A DNA stretch of 64,000 bases from Rhizophagus irregularis (GCF_026210795.1 NC_089429.1:124001-188000), one strand, 5' to 3'; positions 43,812-57,196 are shown, numbered from the stretch's first letter. The notes: a model not told the origin generated them from the sequence alone. Numbers and translations are program-made.

Positions 43812-46632
43812 TTTTATTTTTTACAAAAAAATCAAAAAGAATTATGTATATATATTATATGTACGTATTATAAATTTTCAAAAAAAAAATCAAAATTGCT
43901 TTTTTTTTTTTCTGAGAAAAACTATTTTTTTTTTATTTTTTTTCGAGTTCGAGAACCTTTATATTTATATGTTTTAAGAATCCCAAGGCTTTTTGCTTTG
44001 TTGTACAAAATAACATACCCTTCTATATGGAAAAAAATTATTTAAAGTAACATTTTTTGCATATAAAAATTCCAGAATATAACTTTAAATGGTATGACTT
44101 ATTAAACATTCTATTTTTATTCATATGCAATATATATATGCACTTGATATACTTGATATACTGAATATGGTGATTTTAACGAATAACTTAAGACACTTAT
44201 GACTTATGCAATGTAAAGTAATATATAAAATCCGACCATACGGAACCAATTAGGTCATATTTCCGTAAATCCAAATATAACTATTTTTAATAATATATTT
44301 ATTATATAGTATGTTACATCATCATAAATAAGTGAATTCCCGGGTAATGTAAACTTTACGACATTTATGATATAAATCACTAAATTAACAAAACTTGACG
44401 TGTTACTCGGACTTTTCCACGGATATATAGTTTTTTTATTCTCGGGTTTTCTTTATATTCTTTCAGTGTCAATATAATTGTCGATCATGTCTATCAATCT
44501 TGGTTTTAAAAAAAGAAAATTCCTATAAATAATTTACTTGAAACAAATTGCATCACCACATGGTTAGCAAAAAAAGAAACTTATTAAATTTTCAACTAAA
44601 GAAAATTATTAATAAATTTAAATTTGAATTTATAATAATCTTTCATTATATTATTTTGTTTTCTTTCCATTTTTTCTCAATGATTTACTCATGTTATTCT
44701 TTTGTTTACGTTATATGTTTAAAAGACCTTTGTCTTAATGTTCCAGACTTAGTTATCAGTCCATTGAATGATACTAATATATCTCATTGAAACAATAATA
44801 TATATTATATTATATTATATTTTATATTTTGTATACTTTACTTATACACTGTATATATTTATATATATATTTTTTTCTATGAAATTTTTTGATTTTTTTT
44901 TAATAATTAATTTTGGAAATAGTTGAATAATTACGCATGACCTTATTAACCGCATGAAAGCCATGACATCTACTCATACTCATCGCACCTTACCGAATTA
45001 TTACAATTCTTCTCCCCCCCTCCTTTGCCCCTTCCAAGCTTCATACAGATCGAACGTTTATTGCGTTATATAATATTTATAATATTTATTTATAATATTT
45101 ATTTCTGAATCGAGCTTCATTATATTTCCATATTTAGGAAAAATTAACAAAAAAAGAATCTTCTTTTTTTATTTTTCCAAAAGAAATATTTATATACTAA
45201 AACTATTAACATTCTCGAAATTCAAAAAGGCTTGTTTACTATAATAATACCCAAAACACTTGTCGATCGAAAACTTGTTTGTGTAAAACGAAAAAAAAAT
45301 CACAAGTTTTTCTTTTGTTTTGTCAACGAATTCTAAATTCTAGAAAAAAAAAAATATCGGGAGATTCGGATCTTTGCGATAACATACTTGTAAACAAAGA
45401 AAACTTTATCGCCAACAAATTTTAGAAGAGTATTTGTAGTAAATACAGTACTTAAATATCATGATATTTAGTAGCAGCTAACCTTCCAATAGGAATTTTC
45501 GACAAGAAAAAACTTTGTTCTAGTTGGAGATGATCTATTTGTTTTATTATTACAGTAAATTTATTTGGAGATTCTTGTGTATTTATTACTTTTTATAGAA
45601 TTCAATTACCCTTCTAGGTTTTATCCTGTATTAGTATTTGTTGTTACCATCTCTTTTTTTAATGTCACGATATAGTGAGTGTAATTGGTAATAATTGTAA
45701 CCACATATACCGTACTACGAATATCTGATATTTATTACATAGAATTGCATGGAAACTACCAAATATATTATACAGAAAAATTTCAAAAGTATTACTTTAT
45801 ATTATAATTATTTCACTATTGGCAACCGTCATATTCGTATATACGATATAATTAATTATTATAAAGTTCAAGTATTTATTTATACGTGATTAAATTAAAA
45901 AATCAAAAGTTTTCTTACAATTAAAGTCAAAGATCTTCAGTGGTGGGAAGATTTTTTGTGATTCCAACATTACTAATGTAGTAATGCACAAATCAAAATA
46001 GGAACATACTAAAACGATCCTACTTGTAATGATGATTATTATAACATAGCGTATCTCGGAAAAAGTTCTCTGGAATTTTCTAGACGGTATATGGTTTATG
46101 TAATGTGCCAAATTTTTATCTTAGATTAATTGATAGGGGAGCTACGTCACTCATTAAGTCAAAGGTTGTAATTCGTGACGTACTCGATATTTATAAATTA
46201 TTTTAAATTTCTCTGTGACGTTATTGACGTAACTTTGTTACGGCAGTAACTCCCCTAACACAACAAATATAATAAGTTATCTCCCCCCCGTAAAAAATAC
46301 ACTCCAGAATATTTCCGTTATAAATCCGTAATTATGCTTTCAAATCCGTAAATATTCAGTGTGCCGTAACTGATTGAACATGCAATCCGTAATTTTTCCA
46401 TAATATTATTTATAGAAAGATTTTAAACGGATCAAAAATTTAAATTTTGCAAACTCATTTTATTGTTAAGTTACTGATAAATTCGCCAATAAAAATGGAA
46501 TAAATTTTAATCACAAAAAATGGAATTTAAATGGAATTAAGATATAAGTTTTGCAAATAACTTCGTTATTAAATTACTGAAAAATTCACCAATAAAAACG
46601 GAATACTAACAATATACAGTAAATATGAATTA
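43812..46632. other. AT-rich intergenic stretch
   Basis: I see no supported gene. Open frames at 44548-44790 (plus) and 45890-46111 (minus) are short and hydrophobic or low-complexity. Confidence 0.5.
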
Positions 46633-48112
46633 CTAAATATAAATTAATAGGATATTTAGTACGGTACGATTTTGCAAATCAGCATCAGTATCAATTTGAT
46701 TAAATAAAAAAATGTAAAAATCATCGAAATTTAATTTGATTTTCTCGATCAATGATATAAAACTCATCTTGAGAAATCCAACATTTCTACAAATTGCACT
46801 TACATTAATTACTTCAAAAGCACTATTATCTCGAAACTTTAATGGTCCATGTCCAGAAGGCTGAGGATTTCGTACCCACTGCACGTATGCTAGCATAGAC
46901 CGGTGACTGTTGTATTGATGTGAAAAAAAATATTGTACTTCTCCAAAGAATTCACGCTCTTCCAAAATAACTGGTGCATTTGGGCGATGTGCATTTTGGT
47001 CAACTAGAAGTTTGACCTAATTAAAGAAAGCTAATGTTAAAATGGTAAAAACATTAAAAGCTGATGATATACATACAGAAATACAGTAATTTGTGCGTGT
47101 CACATCACCCTTGCGACTTGACAATTTTGAATTAATTATTAATTCATTTTTGGTTTGAAGTTTACCATATTTCTGAATGGAATTTGTAATTAACTTAAAT
47201 GAAATATATTAGAAGACTTTAAGATTCTTTTAAGATAAAAATTTAAATAATATCAAAAGATGCTTACTGAAAGTTGGTTTGCATTCCTATTTAATGCTGT
47301 CACATAATAAGCTCTTAAGCGCTGTATCTCAGTTCTATTCATGCAATATTTGTGTGATAGTGAATATAGAACTTCTTCAGCACTATTAGTAGTAAAAACA
47401 TGGCTTTCTGATGATTTTTTTGAATTTGTACCAATAAGCTTTTGATGTATATCAGGTTTATATTGAAGGTGTAAAACTGAGTCCACATAGTAATCTGATT
47501 TTGAAGAATTGTATAAGGATGTTGCATAGAGCACACCAGAGGTAATAGCATTCCACATAATCTTTCGATTGGATATTGCCAGGTCGCCCATCCAGATCCA
47601 GTATTATAAATTGAATCAGCAATATGTAACAGATAATAATAAGAAATGAGTGCAGCTGGGAGTCGTGTAGAATTATTCTGGATATATTCTCTATTAAATA
47701 TTAATTATATATCTTAATAATACTAAAATTACATTATAAATAAGGTAGATAGAAATAAAATAAAGTATACAATACTTTTCATAATATGTGATAAATTCAC
47801 AAAATAGCCTTCTAATTTCTGTTAATTCTTTCATACTGATGATATGTTTGAGACAAAGCTTTGTTGCATGCACAAATTTTGCCCATCCATTTAAATGCCT
47901 GAATATATTAATTAATACTTATTAATAGCAACAAAAAATAATATGCATTTGTGGTCTACAAATTATGTTATTACCTTTCTGGAAGACAGCCCTATAAAAG
48001 TGGAAGTGAGTATAATACCACCCAATTCATTCACTTTTTTGCCTTAAATGCAGCTGAATGTTGCTGAATATTAATAGATGGATAACCAAAATCAGAAGGC
48101 ATATTTTTTCTG
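46633..48112 (-). pseudogene. Decayed Tnp2-like (CACTA/Plavaka-type) transposase, C-terminal part
   Basis: The minus strand reads, with short introns, MNWVVLYSLPLL, HLNGWAKFVHATKLCL, EIRRLFCEFITYYEK, then LLHIADSIYNTGSGWATW and YPIERLCGMLLPLV, and later FFGEVQYFFSHQYNSHRSM and FKMSFI-like sequence. These are hallmarks of the C-terminal half of Tnp2-family transposases (compare CLHIADCCRDYGP...FERMNGILG in 18658-21711). Stops occur within the first exon (near 48025 and 48000), and no N-terminal DPMH segment is present. It is a different lineage from the 13.8-kb element. Termini were not found. Confidence 0.65.
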
Positions 48113-48349
48113 TTTTTTTTCCATTGATTTTTTAGGATCCCGTCTATTATTAAGATAGGTCACCCTGTGGCCTAAGATAAGGTTTATATATAAAACTCTT
48201 TGAAGATCCTACTATAAAAGGAAATTTTATGTTACATTGTTATGATTTTTTTCTTTTTAGTTAATTAACCAATAGAATTTAAGCAAATCCTAAGGTAAGA
48301 TTTCATATGAAAGTGAAATTTCTACTGGTAACATATCTTAATAGTAAGC

Positions 48350-49633
48350 AGAGTCTTGAATAAAGTAAATCACAGTTTCTTACCAATTAGCAGAAATATC
48401 ACTATGAGAAAGACAGTATTTAGCAAGTAAAAGAGAAAATTCCAAAGCATTATTCAGCAAATGTTTTAATATTTTATACAAAATTTTTGAAGGACCAGAC
48501 ACTTTGTTATTAAGTATAAAAGAAATAGAAGGATGCTGATATGATAAAAAGAGGAGTATACACTTTTTGTCATCTAAAGGAAAAAGAAGATGTAGAAGTA
48601 TATCGAACTAATGGAGGGGAGACAATTAATTGAAAATGAGTAATAGCAGCTTGCTTAATATTTGTAGGGTCTGTAAAAGAATAAGTTTTGAGTCTAAAAT
48701 GACTAATATATATATAATTAAGTACAATAGAATGCCATTTAACTGAGAGGATGGAGAAGATGAAATTGCCAAGAGAAGATGAAAAATGGTCATCTTATAA
48801 GTGGTATAATATTTTATTGAATTCGAAAAATATTAAGCAAATTTGGTTAAAGGGTAAGCAGACACTAAATTTTTCTAAAAACACAAGAAAGATTTGAGAG
48901 AAAAAAGCAGGATTACACTATATGTAAGAACTGAATAATCAGGAAGTAGGAATATAAGATCTTGAAATTACTTAGGTAAGATAATAATTATTTGAAAGAT
49001 TTGGGTGGGATGACCGATGACTAGGCTATATAGTTGTTAATTTAGTAAACAAAAATCGATCCAAAAATTTATTAATGGTGATTAATTTAGTCAACTTAAT
49101 TAGGAGGATAGAAGTGATGGTGAACATTTGAAACATGTTGGATGAGTAAAGTTTCAATGGCAGTACCAATAATTATTCTTTTAAGTGCATGTCAAAGACT
49201 ATTTAAAGATATAAGAGAAAAATCACCGATATATGGGCAATTGGTAAAAAAGTAATTTTGAAGATGGGTATTAACTTCTAACAAAAAATTAATCCATTGT
49301 AAATCAGAAGTTGAGTTGTAGGTAAAGATAGTTCATGTTTCATTTTTTTGCTTAAGACAAAACTTCACAAGAATAGCCATACAGGTACTAAAGTTGAAAG
49401 CTGTGATGAGGACTTTATGATCAGTGAAAGGATGATCATTCAAATCAGAATAAGAGACAACTTGGGAGAAAAGTCTAGGAGCGGAAAATCCAGGTGAGGT
49501 TCAAATGTACTAATCAAGTCAAAAGGAATCATTATCATGGAAATAAGTACAATCAGAACCAGTAAGTAGTAATGAATACGTTTGATGATCTGTCAAATAA
49601 TGGGAAGAAAGACGATAGAGGAGTTTAAAACAT
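48350..49633 (-). pseudogene. LINE D: highly diverged fragment of the same LINE family
   Basis: On the minus strand, matches to LINE B ORF2 run from the endonuclease (SSHYLTDHQ at about 49610, SPGFSAPRLFSQV near 49475, FTDH near 49420) through LKRIIIGTAIETL, IKQAAITHFQ near 48640 and NNKVSGPSKILYKILKHL near 48500 to about 48360. There are many stops. It is older than LINE A. The upstream part is cut off by the element at 49634. Confidence 0.75.
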
Positions 49634-50720
49634 TAGTCAAACGATGTCAAATCGGGAACTAATCAGGTGACTAAATTCCACCCGATTGGTCCCTATTTTT
49701 TTTAAAATTTTCATTAATCAGTAAATCTGATTGCTGCCAAAAGATGGTGCAAAAGGAGGATACTCAAGTACTAATCGGGATATTTAATAGAGTACAATTG
49801 GGTATTAATAGTTACTATTAGGATATTTACTGGATATTTAATATTTGACATATCAGTATACTGATTGATAACTTTTTGATTAAATGTCAATGTATTGATT
49901 GATTACTTTTCAATTAATTTATAACAACGCATTTTTATTTAAAATTATTTGAAATTTACATTAAAATTACAAAAACCAGAAATACTAATTACTAAATTAT
50001 TTAAATTATTTAATAATTTCATATATATTTACTAATATTATCATTGAATTCTTATACTTTCAAAACTTTACCAATTCAAATTCAAGTCAGGATCAGAACT
50101 GATAGATCTACAAAATGAAGAAAAAAATTAAATATTTTTTAAATATTAAAGTGTTTCAAAATGAAACTTTTCGAAACTTACTATTACCGATTTAAATTCA
50201 AGTCCAAAATCAGATCAAAGCTGATGGTAACTTAAAAAATAATTAAAAAAGGTTTGAAACGAAAGTTTTTGAAACTTACTGTTATTGATTCAAATCCAAG
50301 TCAAAGATCGGTATTGTACCTACAAAGTAAAGAAAACTATTAAATATATTTTTTTTAAAAAATATTTTTAAAAAAAAGTTTCAAAATGAAACATTTCATT
50401 TTGAAACTTACTGATCAAAAAATCCAAATCTAAGTCCAGGATTGGTGTTAATAATTCCTACAAAACAAAGAAAAAAAATTTAAATAATTTTTTAAATATT
50501 AAATAAAAGTAAGAAAAGGTTCAAAATAAAAGTTTTCAAAACTTACCATTATTGATCCAAATCTAAGTCCAGCCGATAGACCTAAAAACAAAGGAAATAA
50601 AATTAAATACAATATTTTTTTTCAAAAAAAATATTAAAAATTTCGAAAGCTAAGCTAAATTTTTGAAACTTACCGATCTCATATCGAAGTCTAGGATCGT
50701 TCCTAAAAAAAATTTGAAAA
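49634..50720. mobile_element. CACTA-like non-autonomous element, second copy of the 4619 type (right end unclear)
   Basis: CATTAGTCAAACGATGTCAAATCGGGAAC and the next 230 bp closely follow 4619-4870. After this come gaaactta(c/t)..ttatt.atccaaatc.aagtcca repeats (50050-50700), analogous to the internal array of the first copy but with a different unit. I could not find a matching right terminus. It interrupts LINE D. Confidence 0.6.
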
Positions 50721-50959
50721 TGAAACATTAGTAAAGTTCACTAAGGCCATACAAACTTGATTTTATGGTTTTCATAATATAAAAATTTCATCAATAACCC
50801 GGCAATCCGGCTTTTAATTTTTTTTTTCAAAAATTTTATATGCGAAATTTTTTTTCAATTTTTAAAAAATTCTCACCCGGCATAGTAATAATATAAAAAA
50901 TTTTTTTTTGAGACTTAACAAAACTGACCTGGCCAGACTATGAAAACCATTTTTACCAC

Positions 50960-51455
50960 TTTGTGTCGCCTAATGTTCCTAATTTAAAAAAATTTTCACC
51001 TCCCCACTTTATTTACCTTCTGAGATGTTTCGTCAGTTCTAAAGCGTCTTAAGAGTCTTACAATAAAAAAAAAGAAAATGAAATGTTAGTAAATGACACT
51101 AACGTCCATAATTTAAAAATCCCCCTTCCTTTCTTTATTTATCTTCTGAGACATTTCGTCAGTTCTAAAGCATCTTGAAGGTCTTACAATAAAAAAAAAG
51201 AAAATGGAATATTAGTAAAGTTCACTAATATTCCTAATTTAAAAAAATTCCCCCCTCCTCTCTTTATTTACCTTCTGAGACATTTTGTCAGTTCTGAAGC
51301 GTCTTGAGGGTTCTACAATAAAAAAAAAGAAAATGGAATATTAGTAAAATTCACTAATGTTTTTAATTTAAAAAAATTTCCACTCCTCTCTTTATTTACC
51401 TTCTGAGACATTTTGTCAGTTCTGAAGCGTCTTGAGAGTCCTACTAAGGTTGCTT
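50960..51455. repeat. Four tandem units of about 126 bp
   Basis: tctttatttaccttctgagacattt.gtcagttct.aagcgtcttgag..tctacaataaaaaaaaagaaaatggaatattagtaaa repeats with starts near 51007, 51132, 51262 and 51390. It is followed by a tggcatttcac/gtgaaattctgcca hairpin at 51482-51512. Confidence 0.85.
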
Positions 51456-51765
51456 ACCGAAACCTAAAGGTTTAGGCAAGATGGCATTTCACCGAAAAGT
51501 GAAATTCTGCCAAAACTATATTAAAGTTATATTAAAAAACTGGCAAAACTTTGGAGAAAGGTGAAACAGAACCCGAACAATATATATATAGGTCAGATAA
51601 AAATTTCAAAATTTATTAAGATCAATAAGCAAACTATTTTCAATCCTGCTAAGCAAACTCTTATTATAACATTAAGATTTTTTATACTACTAAGCAATTT
51701 ATTTTGTGACTTTATAAAATTTTATCTTTTATTTATTGATTACTTTATTAACTAAATTGATATTA

Positions 51766-52930
51766 TTACATCATATTAATAATACTATTTTTAATAGTAT
51801 TACGGTTAAAATAATTAAAAGTATTATGTGCTACTCCTGTTAAAGTTAATGAACTATCACCAATTATTACTTCATTTGATTTAATATGATATATAATATT
51901 TTGAGGACAATGATGAGTAAATAACGTATAACCTTCCACAGTTTGGCTTGCAAAAATATTGAGATAAATAGGTAAATATACTTGTAACAAAATATATGAT
52001 AAATCTTCAATCTGAGTTACCACATTTTGACTATAACAATGGTTACCATAACCTTCATAATACATTGCTATTACTTTAGCAATACAAATTTTCATCCCAT
52101 ATAGTACAATTACATAGTCACATTGCTGTAATGGAAAATCTTGAGTAATATTTGCTGATTCAAGATAAATGACTAAGTAAATAGCAAATTATTAATATTA
52201 AAATTATGTAAATAAATTATATATTTGATATTATATTTACTTTTGTTTGTAATTCTATCAATTTGTTTTTGTCTTGATAATTCAAATTGTTGTAAATTTG
52301 CAAGATTAGCTGTCATTATTTTCCAATTTTCTTTTCATCGCTTTTCACGTTGTTTTACAAATCGTATTTTAGGATCATCATTGTTTGTAAGATGTGAAAT
52401 TATATGACTAGCCTTATTTGGATTAATAGTATTTTCTTTTTCATAACCAATTATATATGCACGATTTTGTCTTTCAATTGGTCTTGAATTGTATGCTTCA
52501 TGATGCTTTCGTAATGCAATCATAACCGAATAATTTAGCTCTCCTGTTTGAAAAATATATCTAATAGTAGGATCTTTTAAGATTATGTTAATACTTAATA
52601 ATGTATTATTAAAAGTTTCAATAAATGTATAAAAAAAATTAATAATAATACCATGAGTAAGTTGCTCATTATAAAGTATTCTTGTATTATTTAAAGTTGA
52701 AATAATTTGTGTCTGGATTTGATCATCGATATTCTCAATATTTGATAGATCAAGAATATCATCAACTGTTTCAATAGCATGTGAAGCTTGACTAATTGCA
52801 TCAGAAATTTCTCTATCAATTTCAAAAAATTCATTTGGGTCATTTCCAAATTCCGAACTTGACTTATTGATTCCAGTTGATATTTCCAAATTTTGCTCTT
52901 CTATTATTACAAATGGCTGTAATAATGAAT
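51766..52930 (-). pseudogene. Two-exon gene of unknown function, 5' end cut by a transposon, one in-frame TGA
   Basis: Exon 1 (52930-52241) and exon 2 (52172-51766) join in phase at a GTAAAT...TTAG intron. The frame reads through except for TGA at 52337-52335, after VKQREKR; coding clearly continues beyond it (KENWKIMTANLANLQQFEL). The C-terminal part contains CDYVIVLYGMKICIAKV, YYEGYGNHCYS and LFTHHCPQNIIYHI. The 5' end runs into the element starting at 52933, so the original start is lost. No known domain recognised. TGA may be a nonsense mutation. Confidence 0.55.
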
Positions 52931-52932
52931 TA

Positions 52933-54885
52933 CAGTCAACTCTCTTTAGAGTCATACATTTGGGACAGTCCATATTTGGTGATTATAAAAAGATGTGACT
53001 ATATAAAAAATTTCTTATATTTGTATATCATAATTCCGGCCAAAAATTAACATAATTTTAGCCAGAATTATACTTAAAACTTTATTGTATCGTAACTTCG
53101 CCAATATTAATCGTAGAGAGATGATCTTACCGCCATTCGATTCGTCTTGATGAGACGGTTCTAATGGTATAAAATACGTCGAAATCCAATCACTAGATTC
53201 ATTTCCGAAATTAAAAAAATATTAATGGTTTTTGTGTAATAACTCTGCCAATATTGATCCTAGAGAGACGATCTTACTACCATTCGATTCGTCTTGATGA
53301 GACGAATCTAATGGTATAAGATACATCGAAATCCAATCACTAGATCAATTTCCGAAATTAAAAAATATTAAATGGTTTTTAAGTAATAACTCCGTCAATA
53401 TTGATCACAGAGAGATGAGCATACCACCATTCGATTCGTCTCGATGAGGCGATTCCAACGAGCTATAAATCGTCTTTTTACAATCACTAGGTACCGAGAA
53501 ATCTAGCAAAATGTTAAATGGCGCAGTAAACGTAAATCAAGAAATATTATAATGCCGATGTTTAACATTTTGTTGAATAACTCGTAAGCCAGTGATCGGA
53601 AAAGGATAAAACTACCAGGGGTTGGTCACCCTATCTCAGTGGTTAGTCACTGAGACCCTCATTAAGCCTGAGTATGGTGAGGTCGCAGGTTCGATTCTGC
53701 TACCACGGAAATAAAAAGAATTTTACTGCGACGCTACAACCAATAGCGTGAAGGTACAGGGATTAGTGTAGTTGGACTGCATCATGGTGAATTAGTGTGT
53801 ACGGTTAGGCCGCACATTTCAACTAAGGGTCATAGTGTCTTCAACGTTCCCACTGTGAGCCACGTTGGCATGTGCGCAGTCCTGTCGTGAAGTCACTACT
53901 ATACCTTAGGGGGACTTCCTGTCTGGGTGGTCACTCTACGATACCGCTTGGGGTCAGTAATGGCTAGATGGTCATCCTAGATGGTAAAGCTGAGGGTGCA
54001 ATGTCTTAGTGGTAGTTAGACCTTCTGTTAGGTCAGGACCATGCAGGTGTTCGTGCGCATGAACAGGTAGCATGGCTATGGGGTTCGATTCCCTACTCCT
54101 TGGGTCCTGGTTGGTGATCCCTGGTGGTTGATACCCACCATAAAATGGTGATCCTGGACAGATGCCTGCTACTTCCTGTCTGAGTGGTCACTACAAAGTA
54201 TACCACTTGGGGTAAACAACTGTACTATCGGTGCTAGGTAATCGCGGGCTGTAGTGGCCTTTGAGTGAGGACTTAGTACCTAAAATGGTGGTATGGAAGG
54301 GTACTAGATGGTTGATGTTACCTGTCGAAAGTCCTCCATGAAAGTAGATGTTCTCTAAAGGTCGTTAAATAAATTGAGTATCGTGTCATGCAATGGATAT
54401 AGGATGAGTAGGCGGCGTGTCTTTAGCTTGGTCAGTACAAAAATGGCCCGATGGGGGATGTGTATAGTGGTGCTGTTGCAGAGGAATTAAGTACTTTCGG
54501 TATAATGGTTGCCCATTGAAGATGATAGGACGCGAGCCAGAATTAGTTTCGCCAAGAGGCAATGGGTGGTCGGCCGTAAACACTTGCAAAGGAAAAGGAT
54601 AAAACTACCACCATTCGATTCGTCTCAGTGAGACGATTCTAACAAGCTATGATACATCTTTGCACGATTATTAGATGCCAAGTTATTTAATATATTCTTT
54701 ATATAACTGTGATTATAAACGGTTCTTTTTAATATAAGATTTTTGAGGATAGGTGTGATAGTGACTATAGATAGATTGTGACTATATAGGATAGATTTTA
54801 ATAATAAGGTGTTTTGAACATTCAACTGGTGTGACTATATAGTAGAATGTGACTATAACGGGAGTACTATAGAGGGAGTTGACTG
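52933..54885 (-). mobile_element. TA-flanked element, copy 3 (LINE target empty), with a SINE-like insertion
   Basis: TA (52931-52932) CAGTCAACTCTCTTTAGAGTCA ... GAGGGAGTTGACTG TA (54886-54887). Without the insertion 53618-54590 and one 20-bp duplication it is about 960 bp, and on the reverse strand it matches copy 2 throughout. The LINE target tccatatttggtgattat is intact at 52969-52986. It cuts the gene 51766-52930. Confidence 0.88.
53618..54590 (+). mobile_element. 973-bp SINE-like retroposon with two tRNA-like promoter regions
   Basis: Flanked by a perfect 20-bp duplication (53598-53617, 54591-54610). The start resembles a tRNA: an A-box-like tatctcagtggttag near 53634 in a stable arm (tctcagtg/cactgaga) and a B-box ggttcgattc near 53688 in a T-arm. 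A second pair lies at tgtcttagtggtag (about 54001) and ggttcgattcc (about 54081). An internal segment with acttcctgtctg.gtggtcact occurs twice (about 53905, 54170). Long direct duplications and a Pol III-type head fit LINE-mobilised SINEs. The length is unusual. Confidence 0.7.
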
Positions 54886-54887
54886 TA

Positions 54888-55082
54888 TTCTTTACATAAC
54901 TGCGACTATAAACAGTACTTTTTAATATGGACATTTTCAAAAATAGGTATTATAAAGTATCTATAGATAAATTCGCGACATATAGAATAGTATTTTAATA
55001 ATAAAATATTTTCAACATCCAACTGGCGCGACTATATAGTAGAATGTACTATAATGAGAATGATTATAAAGGGAGTTGACTG
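54888..55082 (-). mobile_element. Diverged fragment of TA-flanked element, copy 4
   Basis: Aligns with the outer about 195 bp of copy 3 (actgcgactataaacagtac..., catccaactggcgcgactatatagtagaatgt) and ends gggagttgactg before TA. The rest of the copy is absent. Confidence 0.75.
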
Positions 55083-55084
55083 TA

Positions 55085-55512
55085 TTTACTAATGTTCAGT
55101 GTGTTCAGTATGTTTGTTTATATTTAGTGTATGTTCAGTACAAATTTTTATATTTTCAATTTTATTTATATTCAAAAAATGACAAAAATAATTTTTATAT
55201 AAAGTTATATATAAATACTTCAAGTTTGCATAATTTTTGTATATATTCATAATGTATTTAATGTATTTGGTATAAAATAGTCAAAATTTCAGATTGTTAA
55301 TATTTCTGAAAATAGCAATAAAATAAAGAAAAAATTAGCCAAAAATATTGTAACAATTTCAAATTCTTCATCAATAGCAGATAATAGTTCAAGTATTAGT
55401 ATAGTATTTTATGTTATATTATTAAAATGCTTTTTTTACTAATTCAAGAATTTGATAAAAAAAGCTATTTAGTTTTAATTATACATGCCACCCAAATTAT
55501 TTTGGACTGCCA
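55085..55512. other. AT-rich noncoding stretch
   Basis: No gene is supported. Confidence 0.45.
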
Positions 55513-55905
55513 TAAGGCCACTCCAATTTAATAGTTTGTTTAACGTACCCCACCCCCCTCATTTTTGAAAAATTTTTAAAAATAAACAAACATATGTTAT
55601 ATCACGTGACTTATAATACTAACATCACCGATCTGTATAATATTTAAAAGAATTTCTTTCCAGTGCATTTGAATCTACCAAAGAAAATATTCCTAGTAGT
55701 ATAATTAATAAAAGTAATATACGTAAACTTATTAATTGCATTATCTGTAATAAACCAAGATGTATTTTTAGTAAAAATGCATTGAGTGATAAAGAAAAAA
55801 CTATGTTTATTTTTAAATGTTTACTTAATTTGATCCCCTCCCCCCCCTCAATTTTTATATAAAGTTAGGACGTTAAACAAACTATTAAATTGGAGCAGCC
55901 TAATT
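55513..55905. mobile_element. About 390-bp MITE with 33-bp inverted repeats
   Basis: taaggccactccaatttaatagtttgtttaacg on the left matches the reverse complement of cgttaaacaaactattaaattggagcagccta on the right (55870-55902) with few differences. Flanking copies of cccaaattattttgg lie outside (55491, 55937). Confidence 0.75.
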
Positions 55906-57196
55906 ATAAGTAAAATCCCAAATTCAATTATGACATCCCAAATTATTTTGGCACTTTACATAGTAAATTATATATAAACTGAATGAATTATGGCATCCTA
56001 AATTATAATTATGACATCCCAAAATAATTTGGGCAGCATGTATAGTTTTAATAATTTTCTGATTCTTTTAATATATTTTGAATTAATATGAGATTAATTA
56101 TTTATATAAATGACTAATAATTAAATATCTCTTAATATTTTATTTTATTTTTTAAAATATAGAACTTTTTTGCAGTATCTTTACTAGCAAGATGTAATAC
56201 AATAGTTTTCTGTTATAAATGAATTAAATGAATTTAAATTTTTTTAATCTTATAGCAACTCTATTTTAATAGTCTAATATTATATTTGCTTCATTATTCC
56301 CAAAATGATTTTTAAAAATCATTTATATTAATATTTTTGTTAATATAAACCATTAATATTGATTCTACACTACAATCATCTAATTCAATTATGTCTAAAT
56401 ATTGTAAAACTGGAGAGTAATTTGATATATACTTTATTACAATTGCCAGATTTTTTGCAGGTGAAATTCACTAGGGGTGATTTCCACCATATTACGTGAT
56501 TTATAGTTATTATATTAAAATTTAAACCTTTTCATTTTGAAAAAAAAATAAAAAATTACAATTTTTAATATAGCATTATATAATCAAAATATAATATAAA
56601 TATAATATAAATGAATAAAAATATGTAGAATTTTTTTCTCTTACTAAAGAATATTTATTAGCAGGTGAATTTCACCATAAAATTTATTAAATTTATGCAT
56701 ATAAATCATGTTCCGGTGAAATTCACCAGAGGAATGTAAAATTAATCCCAAATATGTATGCACGAATTATATTTTTACAATTTAATAATTCTAAAGCCTC
56801 TAAAGCCTTGCTAATCAGATAATTTTCTTTTGATCCGCGAAAAAAAACTCCAAATCACTGGCGATTACAGTGATGTTTAAATTATTCGCCACAGGATTAG
56901 CACCATTTTGGCACGTGTTGTTGTTTCGTATAATCACTTTACATTAAAAATTGGATTAGCGAAATTCATAAATAACTAATTAATGGTAAAATGAAATTTC
57001 TAAATTCTAGTTTCAAAGTTAGTTAATCTTTAATTTCATATCACCAATTATATATATTCTATATACTATAAATAAAACATCGCAATAAAAATACCAAATA
57101 AAAAAACCGATTATAATCACAAGACACAATAATAATGTATCAAAAGATTTTGTCGTTATAAGAGGTGCCTAATAAATTTATGTTAAAAGTTCAAAT
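55906..57196. other. AT-rich noncoding stretch
   Basis: The segment ggtgaaattcacca or a variant recurs (56460-56485, 56663-56678, 56715-56731). No gene is supported. Confidence 0.45.

Noticed and set aside
53618-53710. Stand-alone tRNA gene
   Set aside because: A/B boxes are good, but the sequence lies inside a 973-bp insert with a 20-bp duplication, and the acceptor stem does not close well, so SINE head is the better reading.
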